Numbered from the stretch's first letter, positions 8,573 through 16,954 are shown. The stretch: DNA of 56,575 nucleotides from Teichococcus aerophilus (GCF_014490485.1 NZ_JACTVA010000037.1:1-56575), one strand, 5' to 3'. The notes: generated by a model not told the origin, from the sequence alone. Numbers and translations are program-made.

Positions 8573-8821
8573 AGGGAAGGTCAGGGGAAGGAATTCCTCT
8601 GCGTAAACGTATACGTTGACGCCATCTTTTTTCTGTCAGTCGGCATGGGATACGGGGCCAGCAGGTGCGACCGTGACAAAGATCACGGGCCATCTGGACT
8701 GAACCAGCAGCCTCCGGCGTCACCCTGGTCCGGGCCTGGAAAAGCCGACGCCGCCACATCCACGACCGAAAGACTCGCAGAAAAAAGAAGGGGTCCGGGG
8801 AATTCCTTCCCCGGCCTTCCT
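8573..8821. repeat. Intergenic inverted-repeat element, copy 3, with inserted palindrome
   Basis: About 249 bp with arms at 8573-8640 and 8776-8821. In the left arm the GAAACCCC segment after the hairpin is replaced by a 23-bp palindromic sequence (8601-8623) centred on ACGTATACGT. The T-tract follows immediately after. The right arm is standard (CCGGGGAATTCCTTCCCCGG). The element lies between convergent genes, and the minus-strand SDR gene ends 21 bp to the right. Confidence 0.88.
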
Positions 8822-8842
8822 CTCCCCGACCGCAGCCCCCCC

Positions 8843-9700
8843 CTAATCGTCCTTCCCCTCGACGAACGCCTTGAACGCCTCCCCGTAACCGCCATGCCAG
8901 CGGGACAGCGGCGGCCGGTTGCGCACGATATCCCCGGCTGCCCACAGGATGCGCCGCTCATCCAGCGCACGCGAAACATCGTTGTCCGGGCACAGGATGT
9001 AGAAATCCCCTTCCGACAGGCGTTCCAGCATGAAGTCCACGGTCTGCTCCGGCGTCCACGCGCCCGCCGGCTTCTCGGTGCGCCCCCCGGCTGCCAGCGG
9101 CGTGAACACGAAGCCGGGGATCAGCAGATGCGCGCTCACCCGGCACCCCTCGGTGTTCCGCAGATCATGCTGCAATGCCTCGGTAAACGCCTTCAGCCCG
9201 GCCTTGGAGACATTATAGGCCGGGTCCCCCGGCGGCGTGGTGATGCCTTGCTTGGACCCGGTGTTGATGATCATCCCGGGCCGCCCCCGCGACACCATGC
9301 CCGGCCCGAAGGCCCGGCTGCCATGGATCGGCCCCCACAGATTGACGCCGATCACCCGTTCCCAGTTCTCCACCGGGCCGAAGATGGCGCTGCCCGGCTG
9401 CACGCCGGCATTGTTCATCAGCAGGTCGGTGCCGCCGAATCGCGCGCGCACGGCAGCCTCCAGCCGCTCCAGCTCCTCGGCGCGGCTGACGTCGCAGGAC
9501 ACGGCCAGAATATCCTCCTGTCCACCCCTGGCCGCGGCCACCAGCGACGCCTCGGCCTGGGCCAACCGCTCGCCGCCCAGGTCGGCGATGCAGACCTTCA
9601 GCCCCATCGCCACGAAGCGCCGCGCCGCGGCCAGCCCGATGCCGGAGGCGCCCCCGGTCACCACGGCCACGGCATCGTCCGGTAGGTTCAGGCTGGGCAT
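8843..9700 (-). CDS. SDR family NAD(P)-dependent oxidoreductase
   Basis: 285 aa classical short-chain dehydrogenase. Cofactor motif TGGASGIG is near residues 14-21, NNAG near 95, a serine in NTGSKQG, and the catalytic YNVSKAG. The C-terminal region ends in WHGGYGEAFKAFVEG, a tail seen in SDRs of uncertain substrate. The motifs predict an active alcohol/ketone oxidoreductase; the substrate is unknown. The gene probably shares a transcript with the EamA-family transporter that ends 72 bp upstream on the same strand. Confidence 0.9.
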   Translation of the reverse strand: MPSLNLPDDAVAVVTGGASGIGLAAARRFVAMGLKVCIADLGGERLAQAEASLVAAARGGQEDILAVSCDVSRAEELERLEAAVRARFGGTDLLMNNAGVQPGSAIFGPVENWERVIGVNLWGPIHGSRAFGPGMVSRGRPGMIINTGSKQGITTPPGDPAYNVSKAGLKAFTEALQHDLRNTEGCRVSAHLLIPGFVFTPLAAGGRTEKPAGAWTPEQTVDFMLERLSEGDFYILCPDNDVSRALDERRILWAAGDIVRNRPPLSRWHGGYGEAFKAFVEGKDD

Positions 9701-9771
9701 GGCATCACTCTCCTCGGCGGTTCATCCTCGGCAGCCATATCGGCAGGCGCCGGCGCCGGGCCAATGGTGCG

Positions 9772-10686
9772 TCAGCGCATCGCGCCCAGCAACAGCAGCA
9801 CCACGCCGCCGACGATCCCCAGCGCCCCGATCATCTCCTGCCGCTTCAGCGTCTCCTTCAGGTAGAAGCGGCTGAACAACAGGGTGAACACGATCTCCGT
9901 CTGCCCCAGCGCGCGCACCATCGCCACCGGCGCCAGCGCGAAGCCGGTGAACCAGCACGCGGACCCGAAGGCGGAAAGCGCGCCGACCGGCAGGCTGTCC
10001 CGCCAGGTGCGGAACACGGCGCGGAACTGCTCCGGCTCCTTCCAGGCCAGGAACCCACCCTGCATCACCGTCTGCATCGCGTTCGCCACGCACAGCGTCA
10101 CCAGCGCGCGCAGCACCGGGTCCTGGTGCGGCAATTCCAGGTTGGCGGATTTGACGAAGATCGCCGTCAGCGCGAAGCCCGTCCCCGCCCCCAGCCCGCA
10201 CAGCGCCGCCGGCTGCACCGTCGCCCGCAGCAGCTCCGCCCCCGTCAGGTTGCGCCCGGCCAGCGAGAGGTACAGCACGCCCCCCACCCCCACCGCGATC
10301 CCCAGCCAGGACAGCGCGGAGAGATGCTCCCCCAGCAGCACCAGCGCCAGCACCGCGCCCTGCACCGCCTCGGTCTTGGAATAGGCCGTCCCCACCGCGA
10401 AGCCGCGCGGCCCGAAGGACATGATCAACAGGTTGGTGCCCAGGATCTGGGTGAACCCGCCCAGCGCCGCGAAGCCCAGGAACGCCCAGCCGGAGATATC
10501 CGGCAACGACTGCCCCGTCGCCAGCACATAGGCCGCCAGCAGCGCCAGCCCGAACGGCACGCCATAGAGGTAGCGCACCACCCCCGCGCCATTGACCGAG
10601 AGCTGCCCGCGCAACCGCTGCTGCAACGCCGTCCGCCAGCACTGGAACAGGGCGGCGGACAGAGTGGCGGCGATCCAGAGCGGCAT
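9772..10686 (-). CDS. DMT superfamily (EamA-type) transporter
   Basis: 304 aa inner-membrane protein with about ten hydrophobic segments and a two-fold repeat of EamA type (first half ends in GIAVGVGGVLYLSLAG, second in IGALGIVGGVVLLLLG). I place the start at the ATG at 10686 (MPLWIAATLS); the longer frame gives an arginine-rich non-membrane extension. EamA proteins export metabolites or take them up by exchange; the substrate is not predictable. It lies back to back with phnW, 249 bp between starts, so the pair may share a regulatory region and the transporter may serve aminophosphonate metabolism. That link is inference only. Confidence 0.88.
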   Translation of the reverse strand: MPLWIAATLSAALFQCWRTALQQRLRGQLSVNGAGVVRYLYGVPFGLALLAAYVLATGQSLPDISGWAFLGFAALGGFTQILGTNLLIMSFGPRGFAVGTAYSKTEAVQGAVLALVLLGEHLSALSWLGIAVGVGGVLYLSLAGRNLTGAELLRATVQPAALCGLGAGTGFALTAIFVKSANLELPHQDPVLRALVTLCVANAMQTVMQGGFLAWKEPEQFRAVFRTWRDSLPVGALSAFGSACWFTGFALAPVAMVRALGQTEIVFTLLFSRFYLKETLKRQEMIGALGIVGGVVLLLLGAMR

Positions 10687-10935
10687 GGCGGGTATCCCAG
10701 GCTTGGCAGTGCGGTGCAGCAAGCTGGACCCGCAACGTCCCCGCCGCAAGCCGCCACAGCCGGAAGCACGTCCCATAACAGAGCCGCATCCGCCACGCCG
10801 CGCCGCGAGCGGGTAGGCCACCCCGCGTCACCCTGTCGGGAACGCCTCTCACCCCGCGAAACAGGGGGTTTCCTTCCGGCGCGGCCCCGTGCAGCTTGTG
10901 GCGTCAACCGCCCTTCGTCCAGGACCACCCCTTCC

Positions 10936-12051
10936 ATGCTGCTCCTCATCCCCGGCCCCGTGCAGACCCGTCCCGAGATCCGGGCGGCCATGGCCGTGGA
11001 CATCGCCCCCTGGGACAACGACTTCAAAGCCGAATACGCCGCCATCCGCGAAGCGGTGCGGGAACTCGCCGGCGGCGTCGCCGGGCAGCATGTCTGCCTG
11101 CCGCTGCAAGGCGCCGGCCACTTCATCACCGAAGCCGCCGTGCGCACCTTCGTCCCGCAAGGCCACAAGCTGCTGGTGGTGATGAACGGCACCTATGCCG
11201 AGCGCATGGCCCGCCTGGCCCGCGAGGCCGGACGCGAGGTCGTGGTCCTGCCGGTGCCCGACACCCGCAGCGTCACGCCCGAGGAAATCACCCAGGCTCT
11301 GGCGGCCGACCCCGCCATCGGCCATGTCGGCATCGTCTATTCCGAGACCGGCAGCGGCATCATCAACGACATCCCCGCCGTCGGCGCCGCCGTGCGCGCC
11401 GCCGGACGGCGGATGATCGTGGACGCCGTCTCCGCCTTCGGCGCCCTACCCTTCAGCCTGAAGGACCAGCCGGAGGTGGACGCCGTCGTCTTCACCTCCA
11501 ACAAGTGCCTGGAAGGCCTGCCCGGCATCGCCTTCGCCATTTCCCCGATCGAGCGCGTGACGGCCTGCGCTGGCCAGGCCAACTCCTGGTCCTTCGACCT
11601 CGCCGATGTCTACGCCGTCTCGCTGCGCGCCGGCCCCGGCAGCTTCCGCTTCACGCCGCCGGTGCAGGCGCTGCACGCCTTCGGCAAGGCGCTGGAGGTC
11701 TACAAGGCCGAAGGTGGGCGCGAGACCCGCCTGGCCCGCTACCGCGAAAACGCCCGCCTGCTGCATGAAGGCGCCCAGGCCCTGGGCCTGAAGCCCTACC
11801 TGGACTGGCAGCACCAGGGCCCGATCATCGTCACCATCCACCAGCCGGGCGACCCCGCCTTCAAGCTGCAGGACTTCGTCGATGCCCTGAAGCGCCGCGG
11901 CGTGCTGATCAGCAACTTCTACAACACGCCCGTCCCCACCATGCGCATCGGCTGCATCGGCGACGTTCATGCGGACGACATCCGCTTCGCCCTGCGCGCG
12001 ATGAGCGAGGCGCTGGACGAACTCGGCATCCAGCGCCGCAACGCCGCCTGA
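10936..12051 (+). CDS. phnW: 2-aminoethylphosphonate--pyruvate transaminase (PhnW-like)
   Basis: 371 aa PLP enzyme of the class V/PhnW group. It begins at ATG 10936 (MLLLIPGPVQTRPEIRAAM), the N-terminal motif of this group. Asp163 in VDAVSAFGA should bind the pyridine nitrogen, and Lys190 in TSNKCLEGLPG should carry PLP; the NKCLEG/PG context is typical of 2-aminoethylphosphonate transaminases. It would convert 2-aminoethylphosphonate and pyruvate to phosphonoacetaldehyde and alanine in the cytoplasm. No phosphonoacetaldehyde hydrolase (phnX) is visible in the window. The phn transporter operon is 5 kb away. Related alanine-glyoxylate type aminotransferases are the main alternative. Confidence 0.85.
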   Translation: MLLLIPGPVQTRPEIRAAMAVDIAPWDNDFKAEYAAIREAVRELAGGVAGQHVCLPLQGAGHFITEAAVRTFVPQGHKLLVVMNGTYAERMARLAREAGREVVVLPVPDTRSVTPEEITQALAADPAIGHVGIVYSETGSGIINDIPAVGAAVRAAGRRMIVDAVSAFGALPFSLKDQPEVDAVVFTSNKCLEGLPGIAFAISPIERVTACAGQANSWSFDLADVYAVSLRAGPGSFRFTPPVQALHAFGKALEVYKAEGGRETRLARYRENARLLHEGAQALGLKPYLDWQHQGPIIVTIHQPGDPAFKLQDFVDALKRRGVLISNFYNTPVPTMRIGCIGDVHADDIRFALRAMSEALDELGIQRRNAA

Positions 12052-12311
12052 CGCAGCGCCACCGGCCGAGGCGGCCCTGATCCACGCCGCCCGGCCACCG
12101 CTACGGAAACCCGCCGCGTCCGCCGCGGCGGGACCGGGGACCCGACCCCTGCGCTGCTAGCCTTACCCCTGCGGACGCCAGAGGCCGCGCTCTGGCCGGC
12201 CCTCTACCAGCAGGGCATCCCCGATCGGCTGAACGTCGTGCGCCACCTCGTCCTGCCCGCTAGCCAGGCAGGGCCGCAGGAGCCAGCCGACATCCCACAG
12301 GGTTGGGGAGA
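12052..12311. other. Intergenic stretch with no supported gene
   Basis: 260 bp between phnW and repeat copy 4. One frame from about 12150 to the repeat reads like degraded coding sequence (LWPALYQQGIPDRLNVVRHL), but it has no start codon or ribosome binding site and ends at a stop inside the repeat arm. It may be a gene remnant. Confidence 0.3.
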
Positions 12312-12560
12312 GGGAAGGTCAGGGGAATGAATTCCCCTGAAACCCTATCTTTTTTCTGCGAGTTTGGCGTGGGCTTCAGGACTGGCAGGCCCAGCCTGGA
12401 TGAAAATCAAAAGCCTGATCCAGGCCCGCAGTCATCGGAGGTCATGAACCTCGTGCGCCGCCCCGGGCCAAGGCTCGCGAAGACCGACGCCCCCACAACC
12501 ATGCCCGAAAGACTCGCAAACAAAAGATGGGGTCCGGGGAATTCCTTCCCCGGCCTTCCT
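12312..12560. repeat. Intergenic inverted-repeat element, copy 4
   Basis: About 249 bp with arms at 12312-12370 and 12510-12560. The left hairpin is TCAGGGGAA/TTCCCCTGA with loop TGAA, the same compensated stem as copy 1. The right arm is the CCGGGG type. The interior has CATCGGAGGTC and GAACCTC, a degraded central hairpin. It lies between convergent phnW and the phosphodiesterase gene. Confidence 0.9.
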
Positions 12561-12585
12561 GCCCCAGGCCCAATGTCGATCCTCG

Positions 12586-13383
12586 CTAGAAAAACGGCAT
12601 CGGCCCCGGAAAGCTGCCGATCGGCACCCAGTGCGTCACCAGCCCGGTGCCTTCCCGCCAATGGTGCAGCAACAAGGCCGGAGGCTCGACGAAGGACGCC
12701 GGCACCGCACCCGCCCCCAGCCGCAGCGCGATGGCGGTGGTCGTGCTCGGCGCCGTCACCAGCAGGGTGCCGCCGAAGCGCAACTGCATGAAGCGGTGGA
12801 TATGCCCGCACAGGATGCGCTCCACCGCCGGGTAGCGGGAGACGATCGCCGCCAGCCTCTGGCCCTGCCGGCAGCAATAGGCATCGATGCAGCCTATGCC
12901 GCTCTCGAACGGCGGCTGGTGCATCATGATCAGGGTGGGCCGCTCCGGCTCCTCCGCCAGCCGCGCCTCCAGCCACAGGCAGGCGGCGTCGTCCATCTCG
13001 CCATGATGCCGGCCAGGTACGGTGACATCCAGCGCCAGCACCCGCACCGCGCCCGCATCCCCCACCGCCGCATGCAACGGGCCGGATGGCGCTACAAAGG
13101 GGTTCCGCCCCAGGCAGGCACGGAAAGCCTCCCGCTCGTCATGATTACCGGGAATGACCACCAGCTTCTGCCGGATGCGCCCCAGCAGTTCCGCCGCCAT
13201 GGCGTAATCGGCCGCGCCGCCCTCATCCACCAGGTCACCGGTCAGCAGCACCAGGTCCGGCGCCGGCACCATCGCCTCCAACTGCCGCAGCGCCGCCTCG
13301 AACATCGCGTTGGAATCGACCAGCCCCTGGTACAGCACGCCACGCGGCCGCAGATGCGGGTCCGATAGATGGGCAATCAGCAT
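12586..13383 (-). CDS. Metallophosphoesterase, GpdQ/CpdA-like
   Basis: 265 aa calcineurin-type phosphoesterase, started at the ATG at 13383 (MLIAHLSDPHLRPRG), where the family begins. All metal-binding motifs are present: SDPH, TGDLVD, PGNHDE, MMHQPP and CGHIHR. The N-terminal phrase LAHLSDPHLRPRG..GLVDSN resembles GpdQ, a promiscuous glycerophosphodiesterase that also cleaves phosphonate monoesters; CpdA-type cAMP phosphodiesterases share the same motifs. The neighbourhood of phosphonate genes makes a role in releasing phosphorus plausible, but that is inference. It stands alone on the minus strand and ends 26 bp from repeat copy 4. Confidence 0.85.
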   Translation of the reverse strand: MLIAHLSDPHLRPRGVLYQGLVDSNAMFEAALRQLEAMVPAPDLVLLTGDLVDEGGAADYAMAAELLGRIRQKLVVIPGNHDEREAFRACLGRNPFVAPSGPLHAAVGDAGAVRVLALDVTVPGRHHGEMDDAACLWLEARLAEEPERPTLIMMHQPPFESGIGCIDAYCCRQGQRLAAIVSRYPAVERILCGHIHRFMQLRFGGTLLVTAPSTTTAIALRLGAGAVPASFVEPPALLLHHWREGTGLVTHWVPIGSFPGPMPFF

Positions 13384-13528
13384 CCCGCACACCCCGGCGC
13401 CACGGCCCCATCGCCCGGCAGCGGTCAGCAGACCAGCAACCACCTGCCCGCGTCAAACCCCGGCCCGCCCACACACGGCACTGAATGCCGGGCCCCACCC
13501 AGCATCCCGCCCATCCCGGACGCCATGC

Positions 13529-14416
13529 CTACCCCGGCTTGCGCGCCACTATCAGCGTCGCCGTCGCCGCCAGGTCCTCCAGCGGCCGCCCGGCGAATTC
13601 CGGCGCCAGCCGGCCCTCCAGCCGCATCTGCCGCACCTCGCCCAGCACCTTCGGCGGCACCCGGGCGCGCTCGCTGACAATGATCCAGCCCGCCTCCCGC
13701 GCCGCCGCCAGGTAATCCGAATGCCGGAAGCGGTTGGTGTAGCCTTGGATGTTCATCGAGGCCAAGCGCCAGCGCAGGCTCTCCGCCGGGTAGCACAGGA
13801 AGCTCATCAGGCTGCCGCGGCCGTCGCCATGCTCCCAGTGGTCGGTGTTGTCGATCGAATGGCACATATGCCCGCCCGGCCGCACCACCCGCAGCAGGTC
13901 CCGGAACAGCCCGGCCACGTCCTCCGCCGGCACATGCTCCATCACGGCGCGGGAGACGGCGATATCCACCGAATCCGCCGGATGCCTCCCCGGCTGCCAC
14001 GGGCAGATGTAAGCCGGCGCGAACTCCGCCATCCGCGCCTCCAGCGCCGCCACCTCCATCCCCAGCCGCCGCGCCGCCTCCGGCAGCCTGGGCCGCAGGA
14101 ACGCCGCCGCGGTCGGGATGGACGTCTCGTCGTACAGCCGCTCCAGGTCCGTCAGCGTGACATGCGTCACCCCGGCCATATGGAACAGCATGGGCGCGAT
14201 CGGCGTCCACCCGCTGCCAACCTCCAGCATCTCGCCCTCCAGCCCCACCCCGGCCGCGCGCAAGGCATCGACCATGTCCAGCGCATCATCGAAGGTGAAG
14301 CCGTTATGGGCCATGTTCGGCTGGTACGGCACCAGCCGCCGCTTCAGGCGACGCGCCGTATCGGCAAACGGCAAGGCAGCCTTCAACAGGCTGCGGGCGA
14401 GCTGAATATTCTGCAT
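13529..14416 (-). CDS. Class I SAM-dependent methyltransferase
   Basis: 295 aa. The SAM-binding motif I LEVGSGWTPIAP is at about residues 64-75, an acidic end of beta2 in TLTDLERLYD, and the post-motif region SVDIAVSRAVMEHVPAEDV followed by RVVRPGGHMCHSIDNTDHW. This layout matches methyltransferases often found near glycosyltransferase or capsule genes, though none adjoin here. The substrate is unknown. A good sigma70-like promoter lies just upstream. Confidence 0.8.
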   Translation of the reverse strand: MQNIQLARSLLKAALPFADTARRLKRRLVPYQPNMAHNGFTFDDALDMVDALRAAGVGLEGEMLEVGSGWTPIAPMLFHMAGVTHVTLTDLERLYDETSIPTAAAFLRPRLPEAARRLGMEVAALEARMAEFAPAYICPWQPGRHPADSVDIAVSRAVMEHVPAEDVAGLFRDLLRVVRPGGHMCHSIDNTDHWEHGDGRGSLMSFLCYPAESLRWRLASMNIQGYTNRFRHSDYLAAAREAGWIIVSERARVPPKVLGEVRQMRLEGRLAPEFAGRPLEDLAATATLIVARKPG

Positions 14417-14445
14417 GGCGGCGCCATCCCAACGTCTCGCCCATA

Positions 14446-14474
14446 ACGTTACGTTTCCAAATCATTCATGACAA
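14446..14474 (-). promoter_or_regulatory. Sigma70-like promoter of the methyltransferase gene
   Basis: On the minus strand TTGTCA (14469-14474) and TAACGT (14446-14451) are separated by 17 bp, placing the expected transcription start about 25 bases before the ATG at 14416. The predicted promoter lies outside the adjacent repeat. Confidence 0.45.
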
Positions 14475-14512
14475 GCGTCGTGTGGGGCTGCCTTCTCCGC
14501 AGGCTGTCGGCG

Positions 14513-14762
14513 GAAGGCCGGGGAATGAATTCCCCGGACCCCTTCTTTCTTCTGCGCGTTTGGCGTGGCGCTTCAGGAATGAGAACTGGACGCTTTGATG
14601 ATTTAAATAACGGGCCACGCGGGCTGGACCCTCAGTCGCCGGAGGTCCTGGACCTCCGGCGCACCCAGCCGTCTCTCAAGACCACGCCTTCAACGGCCAC
14701 GCCGTCAAGAACTCGAAAAAAAGGAAAAGAAGGGGCCCGGGGAATTCCTTCCCCGGCCTTCT
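14513..14762. repeat. Intergenic inverted-repeat element, copy 5
   Basis: About 250 bp and one of the most complete copies. Arms are at 14513-14565 and 14710-14762, and an intact central hairpin GGAGGTCCTGGACCTCC follows the family phrase GGACCCTCAGTCGCC. Both arm hairpins are of the CCGGGG/CCCCGG class, the left with loop TGAA. The minus-strand gene on the right reads into the right arm 9 bp after its stop. Confidence 0.92.
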
Positions 14763-14770
14763 TTCCCCCT

Positions 14771-15217
14771 TCACCCCCGCGCGCCCCCGAACGGCAGCCC
14801 CGCCAAATCCGGCTCCACCCATTCGCGCCGAGCCTCCACACTGAACAATCGCTCGCGCGACCAGTAGGCCAGCATCCATTCCCGCCGCCCCAGGGGCGAC
14901 TCCAACAAGGCATTGCAGGCCGCATGCAACGCCGTCCCCGCCGGCACCTCATCCAGGAAGGCCGAAGTCGCCCGCAGGGAGGCCAGGGTGATGGTCGCAT
15001 GGTAGCCGCGCGTGTCGTCGTTCGGCACGCCGGTTGCTTCGTTATAGGCGCGGATCAGCCCCGGCATGTCGCGCTCCGGCACCAGATGCGGGCAACGCGC
15101 GGTGATCCAGATGGAGGTTGCCACATGCGCGGCATGCGTCCAGTCCGGCTTGGGCAGGCTGCGGTCCATCATCGCCTCGGCAATAGCGCGCAGTTCGTCG
15201 TCATCGGTGAATATCAT
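14771..15217 (-). CDS. Conserved-looking hypothetical protein, 148 aa
   Basis: 148 aa soluble protein, not firmly recognised. The start ATG at 15217 is preceded by GGAG in the leader. Salient residues are FTDDDELRAIAEAMMDRSLP, then KPDWTHAAHVATSIW, RAYNEATGVPNDDTRGYHAT and SRERLFSVEARREWVEPD. The WTHAAH and YN-ATG-N-D-GYH patterns look like conserved histidines and recall a widespread bacterial family without assigned function. There are no membrane segments or signal peptide. It ends 9 bp from repeat copy 5, which supplies its terminator. Confidence 0.65.
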   Translation of the reverse strand: MIFTDDDELRAIAEAMMDRSLPKPDWTHAAHVATSIWITARCPHLVPERDMPGLIRAYNEATGVPNDDTRGYHATITLASLRATSAFLDEVPAGTALHAACNALLESPLGRREWMLAYWSRERLFSVEARREWVEPDLAGLPFGGARG

Positions 15218-15317
15218 CTCGGTCTCTCCTGTGTCGGTGGATGGCCGGCAGGAGGTCCGGTGCCAGGAACCCGCCGGTTGGGGCGGTTCCTGGGGGCCGT
15301 CTCGGCGGGGCGGGGGC

Positions 15318-15455
15318 CTAGCCCCGCCGCGGCCAATCCGCGCGCACCCGCCCCGCCGCGTCGCGGCAGGTTTGCTGGCTGGCCACGCTCAGGCGGCGGC
15401 AGCCCAGGCCCGCCATCGCGGGCATGCGGGGGAACATGCGGTCCATGGCGCGCAT
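15318..15455 (-). CDS. Possible small protein, 45 aa
   Basis: A minus-strand ORF from ATG 15455 to TAG 15318-15320 encoding an Arg/Met/Ala-rich peptide (begins MRAMDRMFPRMPAMAGLGC, ends DWPRRG). It sits in the 331-bp gap between the hypothetical protein and the M20 gene and has no convincing ribosome binding site. A GC-rich palindrome (GGGGCGGGGGCCTAGCCCC) overlaps its stop. It could be chance in high-GC DNA; apart from it I see nothing else in this gap. Confidence 0.2.
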   Translation of the reverse strand: MRAMDRMFPRMPAMAGLGCRRLSVASQQTCRDAAGRVRADWPRRG

Positions 15456-15548
15456 CTAGCCGCCCGGCCCACGCCGCTGTCAATCTTGCGCCGTACCCGC
15501 CCACGCCCGAAGCTGTCGTCCGACGGACTGCAAGAAGGACTGCCTCCG

Positions 15549-16730
15549 ATGACGCTGCGTGACCGCCTGGACGCCCTGCACCCCGAGATGACGGCCTGGC
15601 GCCGGGACTTCCACGCGCATCCCGAGCTGGGCTTCGAGGAAACCCGCACCAGCGCCATCGTGGCTTCGATGCTGGAATCCTGGGGCATCGAGGTGCATCG
15701 CGGCCTGGGCAAGACCGGTCTGGTCGGCGTGCTGCGCGGCAAGCGGGACGCCGCCGGCGCCAACCGCGCCATCGGCCTGCGCGCGGACATGGACGCCCTG
15801 CCGATGCAGGAAGCCAACAGCTTCGCTCACAGCTCGCAGAACCCCGGCCGCATGCATGCCTGCGGCCATGACGGCCACACCACCATGCTGCTCGGCGCCG
15901 CCAAGGTCCTGGCCGAGACGCGGGATTTCTCCGGCACCGTCTACCTGATCTTCCAGCCGGCCGAGGAAGGCCTGGCCGGCGCCAAGGCCATGCTGGATGA
16001 CGGGCTGTTCGAGCGCTTCCCCTGCGACGCCATTTACGGCATCCACAACGAGCCGCTGCTGCCGCTCGGCACCGCCAAGGTGCTTACCGGCACCGCGCTG
16101 GCGGCCATCGACTACTTCCAGGTCACGTTGCGCGGCCGCGCCGCCCATGGTGCCCAGCCGCATAACGGCATCGACACCGTCTCCGTCGCCGCGCAGGTCA
16201 TCAACGCGCTGCAAGCCATCCCGTCCCGCCATGTCGATGCGCTGGAATCCGCCATCATCAGCATCGGCCAGATCCATGGCGGCACGTCCGACATCATCAT
16301 CCCCGAGACCATCGAGCTGCGCGGCTCCGTCCGCACCCTGAAGCCCGAAGTGCGCGACCGCGTCGAGGAGCTCTTCCACCGCGCCGTCCGCCTCACCGCC
16401 GAGGCCCAGGGCGCCACCGCCGAGATCGTCTACCGTCGCGCCTACCCGCCCACCATCAACACCCCGGCGGAGACCGACCGCGCCGCCATCGTCGCCGCCG
16501 AGGCGCTCGGCCCCAACGGCACCATCCTGCGCGACGCCCCGCCCATCCTGGCCGGCGAGGATTTCGCTTTCATGCTGGAGAAATGCCCCGGCGCCTACAT
16601 CCTGATGGGCCAAAGCCAGGGCGGCATCGGCGCCGTGCCCGTGCACAACAGCGGCTACGACTTCAACGACGCCCTGCTGCCCATCGGCGCCAGCTACCTG
16701 GCCGGAATGGTGAAACAGGAACTCGGCTGA
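15549..16730 (+). CDS. M20 family amidohydrolase (hippurate hydrolase-like)
   Basis: 393 aa cytoplasmic metallohydrolase from ATG 15549, with AAGGA ten bases upstream. Family landmarks are FHAHPELGFEE near the N-terminus, LRADMDALPMQE, the metal-binding HACGHDGHT, the catalytic/metal PAEEG, GRAAHGAQPH in the dimerisation domain, and AGEDFAFMLEKCPG near the C-terminus. Such enzymes cleave N-acyl amino acids or N-acetylated intermediates. The substrate cannot be fixed further. It is a single plus-strand gene converging with the TPP enzyme across repeat copy 6. Confidence 0.9.
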   Translation: MTLRDRLDALHPEMTAWRRDFHAHPELGFEETRTSAIVASMLESWGIEVHRGLGKTGLVGVLRGKRDAAGANRAIGLRADMDALPMQEANSFAHSSQNPGRMHACGHDGHTTMLLGAAKVLAETRDFSGTVYLIFQPAEEGLAGAKAMLDDGLFERFPCDAIYGIHNEPLLPLGTAKVLTGTALAAIDYFQVTLRGRAAHGAQPHNGIDTVSVAAQVINALQAIPSRHVDALESAIISIGQIHGGTSDIIIPETIELRGSVRTLKPEVRDRVEELFHRAVRLTAEAQGATAEIVYRRAYPPTINTPAETDRAAIVAAEALGPNGTILRDAPPILAGEDFAFMLEKCPGAYILMGQSQGGIGAVPVHNSGYDFNDALLPIGASYLAGMVKQELG

Positions 16731-16740
16731 TCTTGGCAGA

Positions 16741-16943
16741 AGAAAGGCCCGGGAAGGAATTCCCCGGGCCCCTTCTTTTTTCTCTTCGGTTTTTACCGGC
16801 GTGGCCGTCGGAACGCGCAGCCCGTCTGAGCCCAGACGAGGCACGATCCTGCACCCGCCGTTCCAGAGGCCTCATGCCAACTGACAGAAGAAAGACGGCG
16901 TAAACGTATACGTCTACGCAGGGGAATTCATTCCCCCGAGCTT
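16741..16943. repeat. Intergenic inverted-repeat element, copy 6, with inserted palindrome
   Basis: About 203 bp, with a shortened interior. The left arm (16741-16795) starts 10 bp after the M20 stop and has GGCCCGGG/CCCGGGCC pairing and a TTCTTTTTT tract. In the right arm (16890-16943) a 23-bp palindrome at 16897-16919 stands between the A-rich tract and the GGGGAATTCATTCCCC hairpin, replacing the usual GGGTCC. It is the same palindrome, in mirrored orientation, as in copy 3. Confidence 0.88.
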
Positions 16944-16954
16944 GCCGTCCCGCC

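Noticed and set aside
10126-10935. N-terminal extension of PhnW to 641 residues
   Set aside because: The extension is a Gln/Arg-rich antisense shadow of the EamA gene. PhnW family members start at MLLLIPGP.
16583-16903. ORFs whose peptide contains GKEFPGPLLFS-like or GNSFPGL-like stretches (also 46348-46566, 24439-24726, 40684-40977 and others)
   Set aside because: The shared peptide is only the translation of the repeat arm in different frames. These ORFs cross element borders and have no ribosome binding sites.
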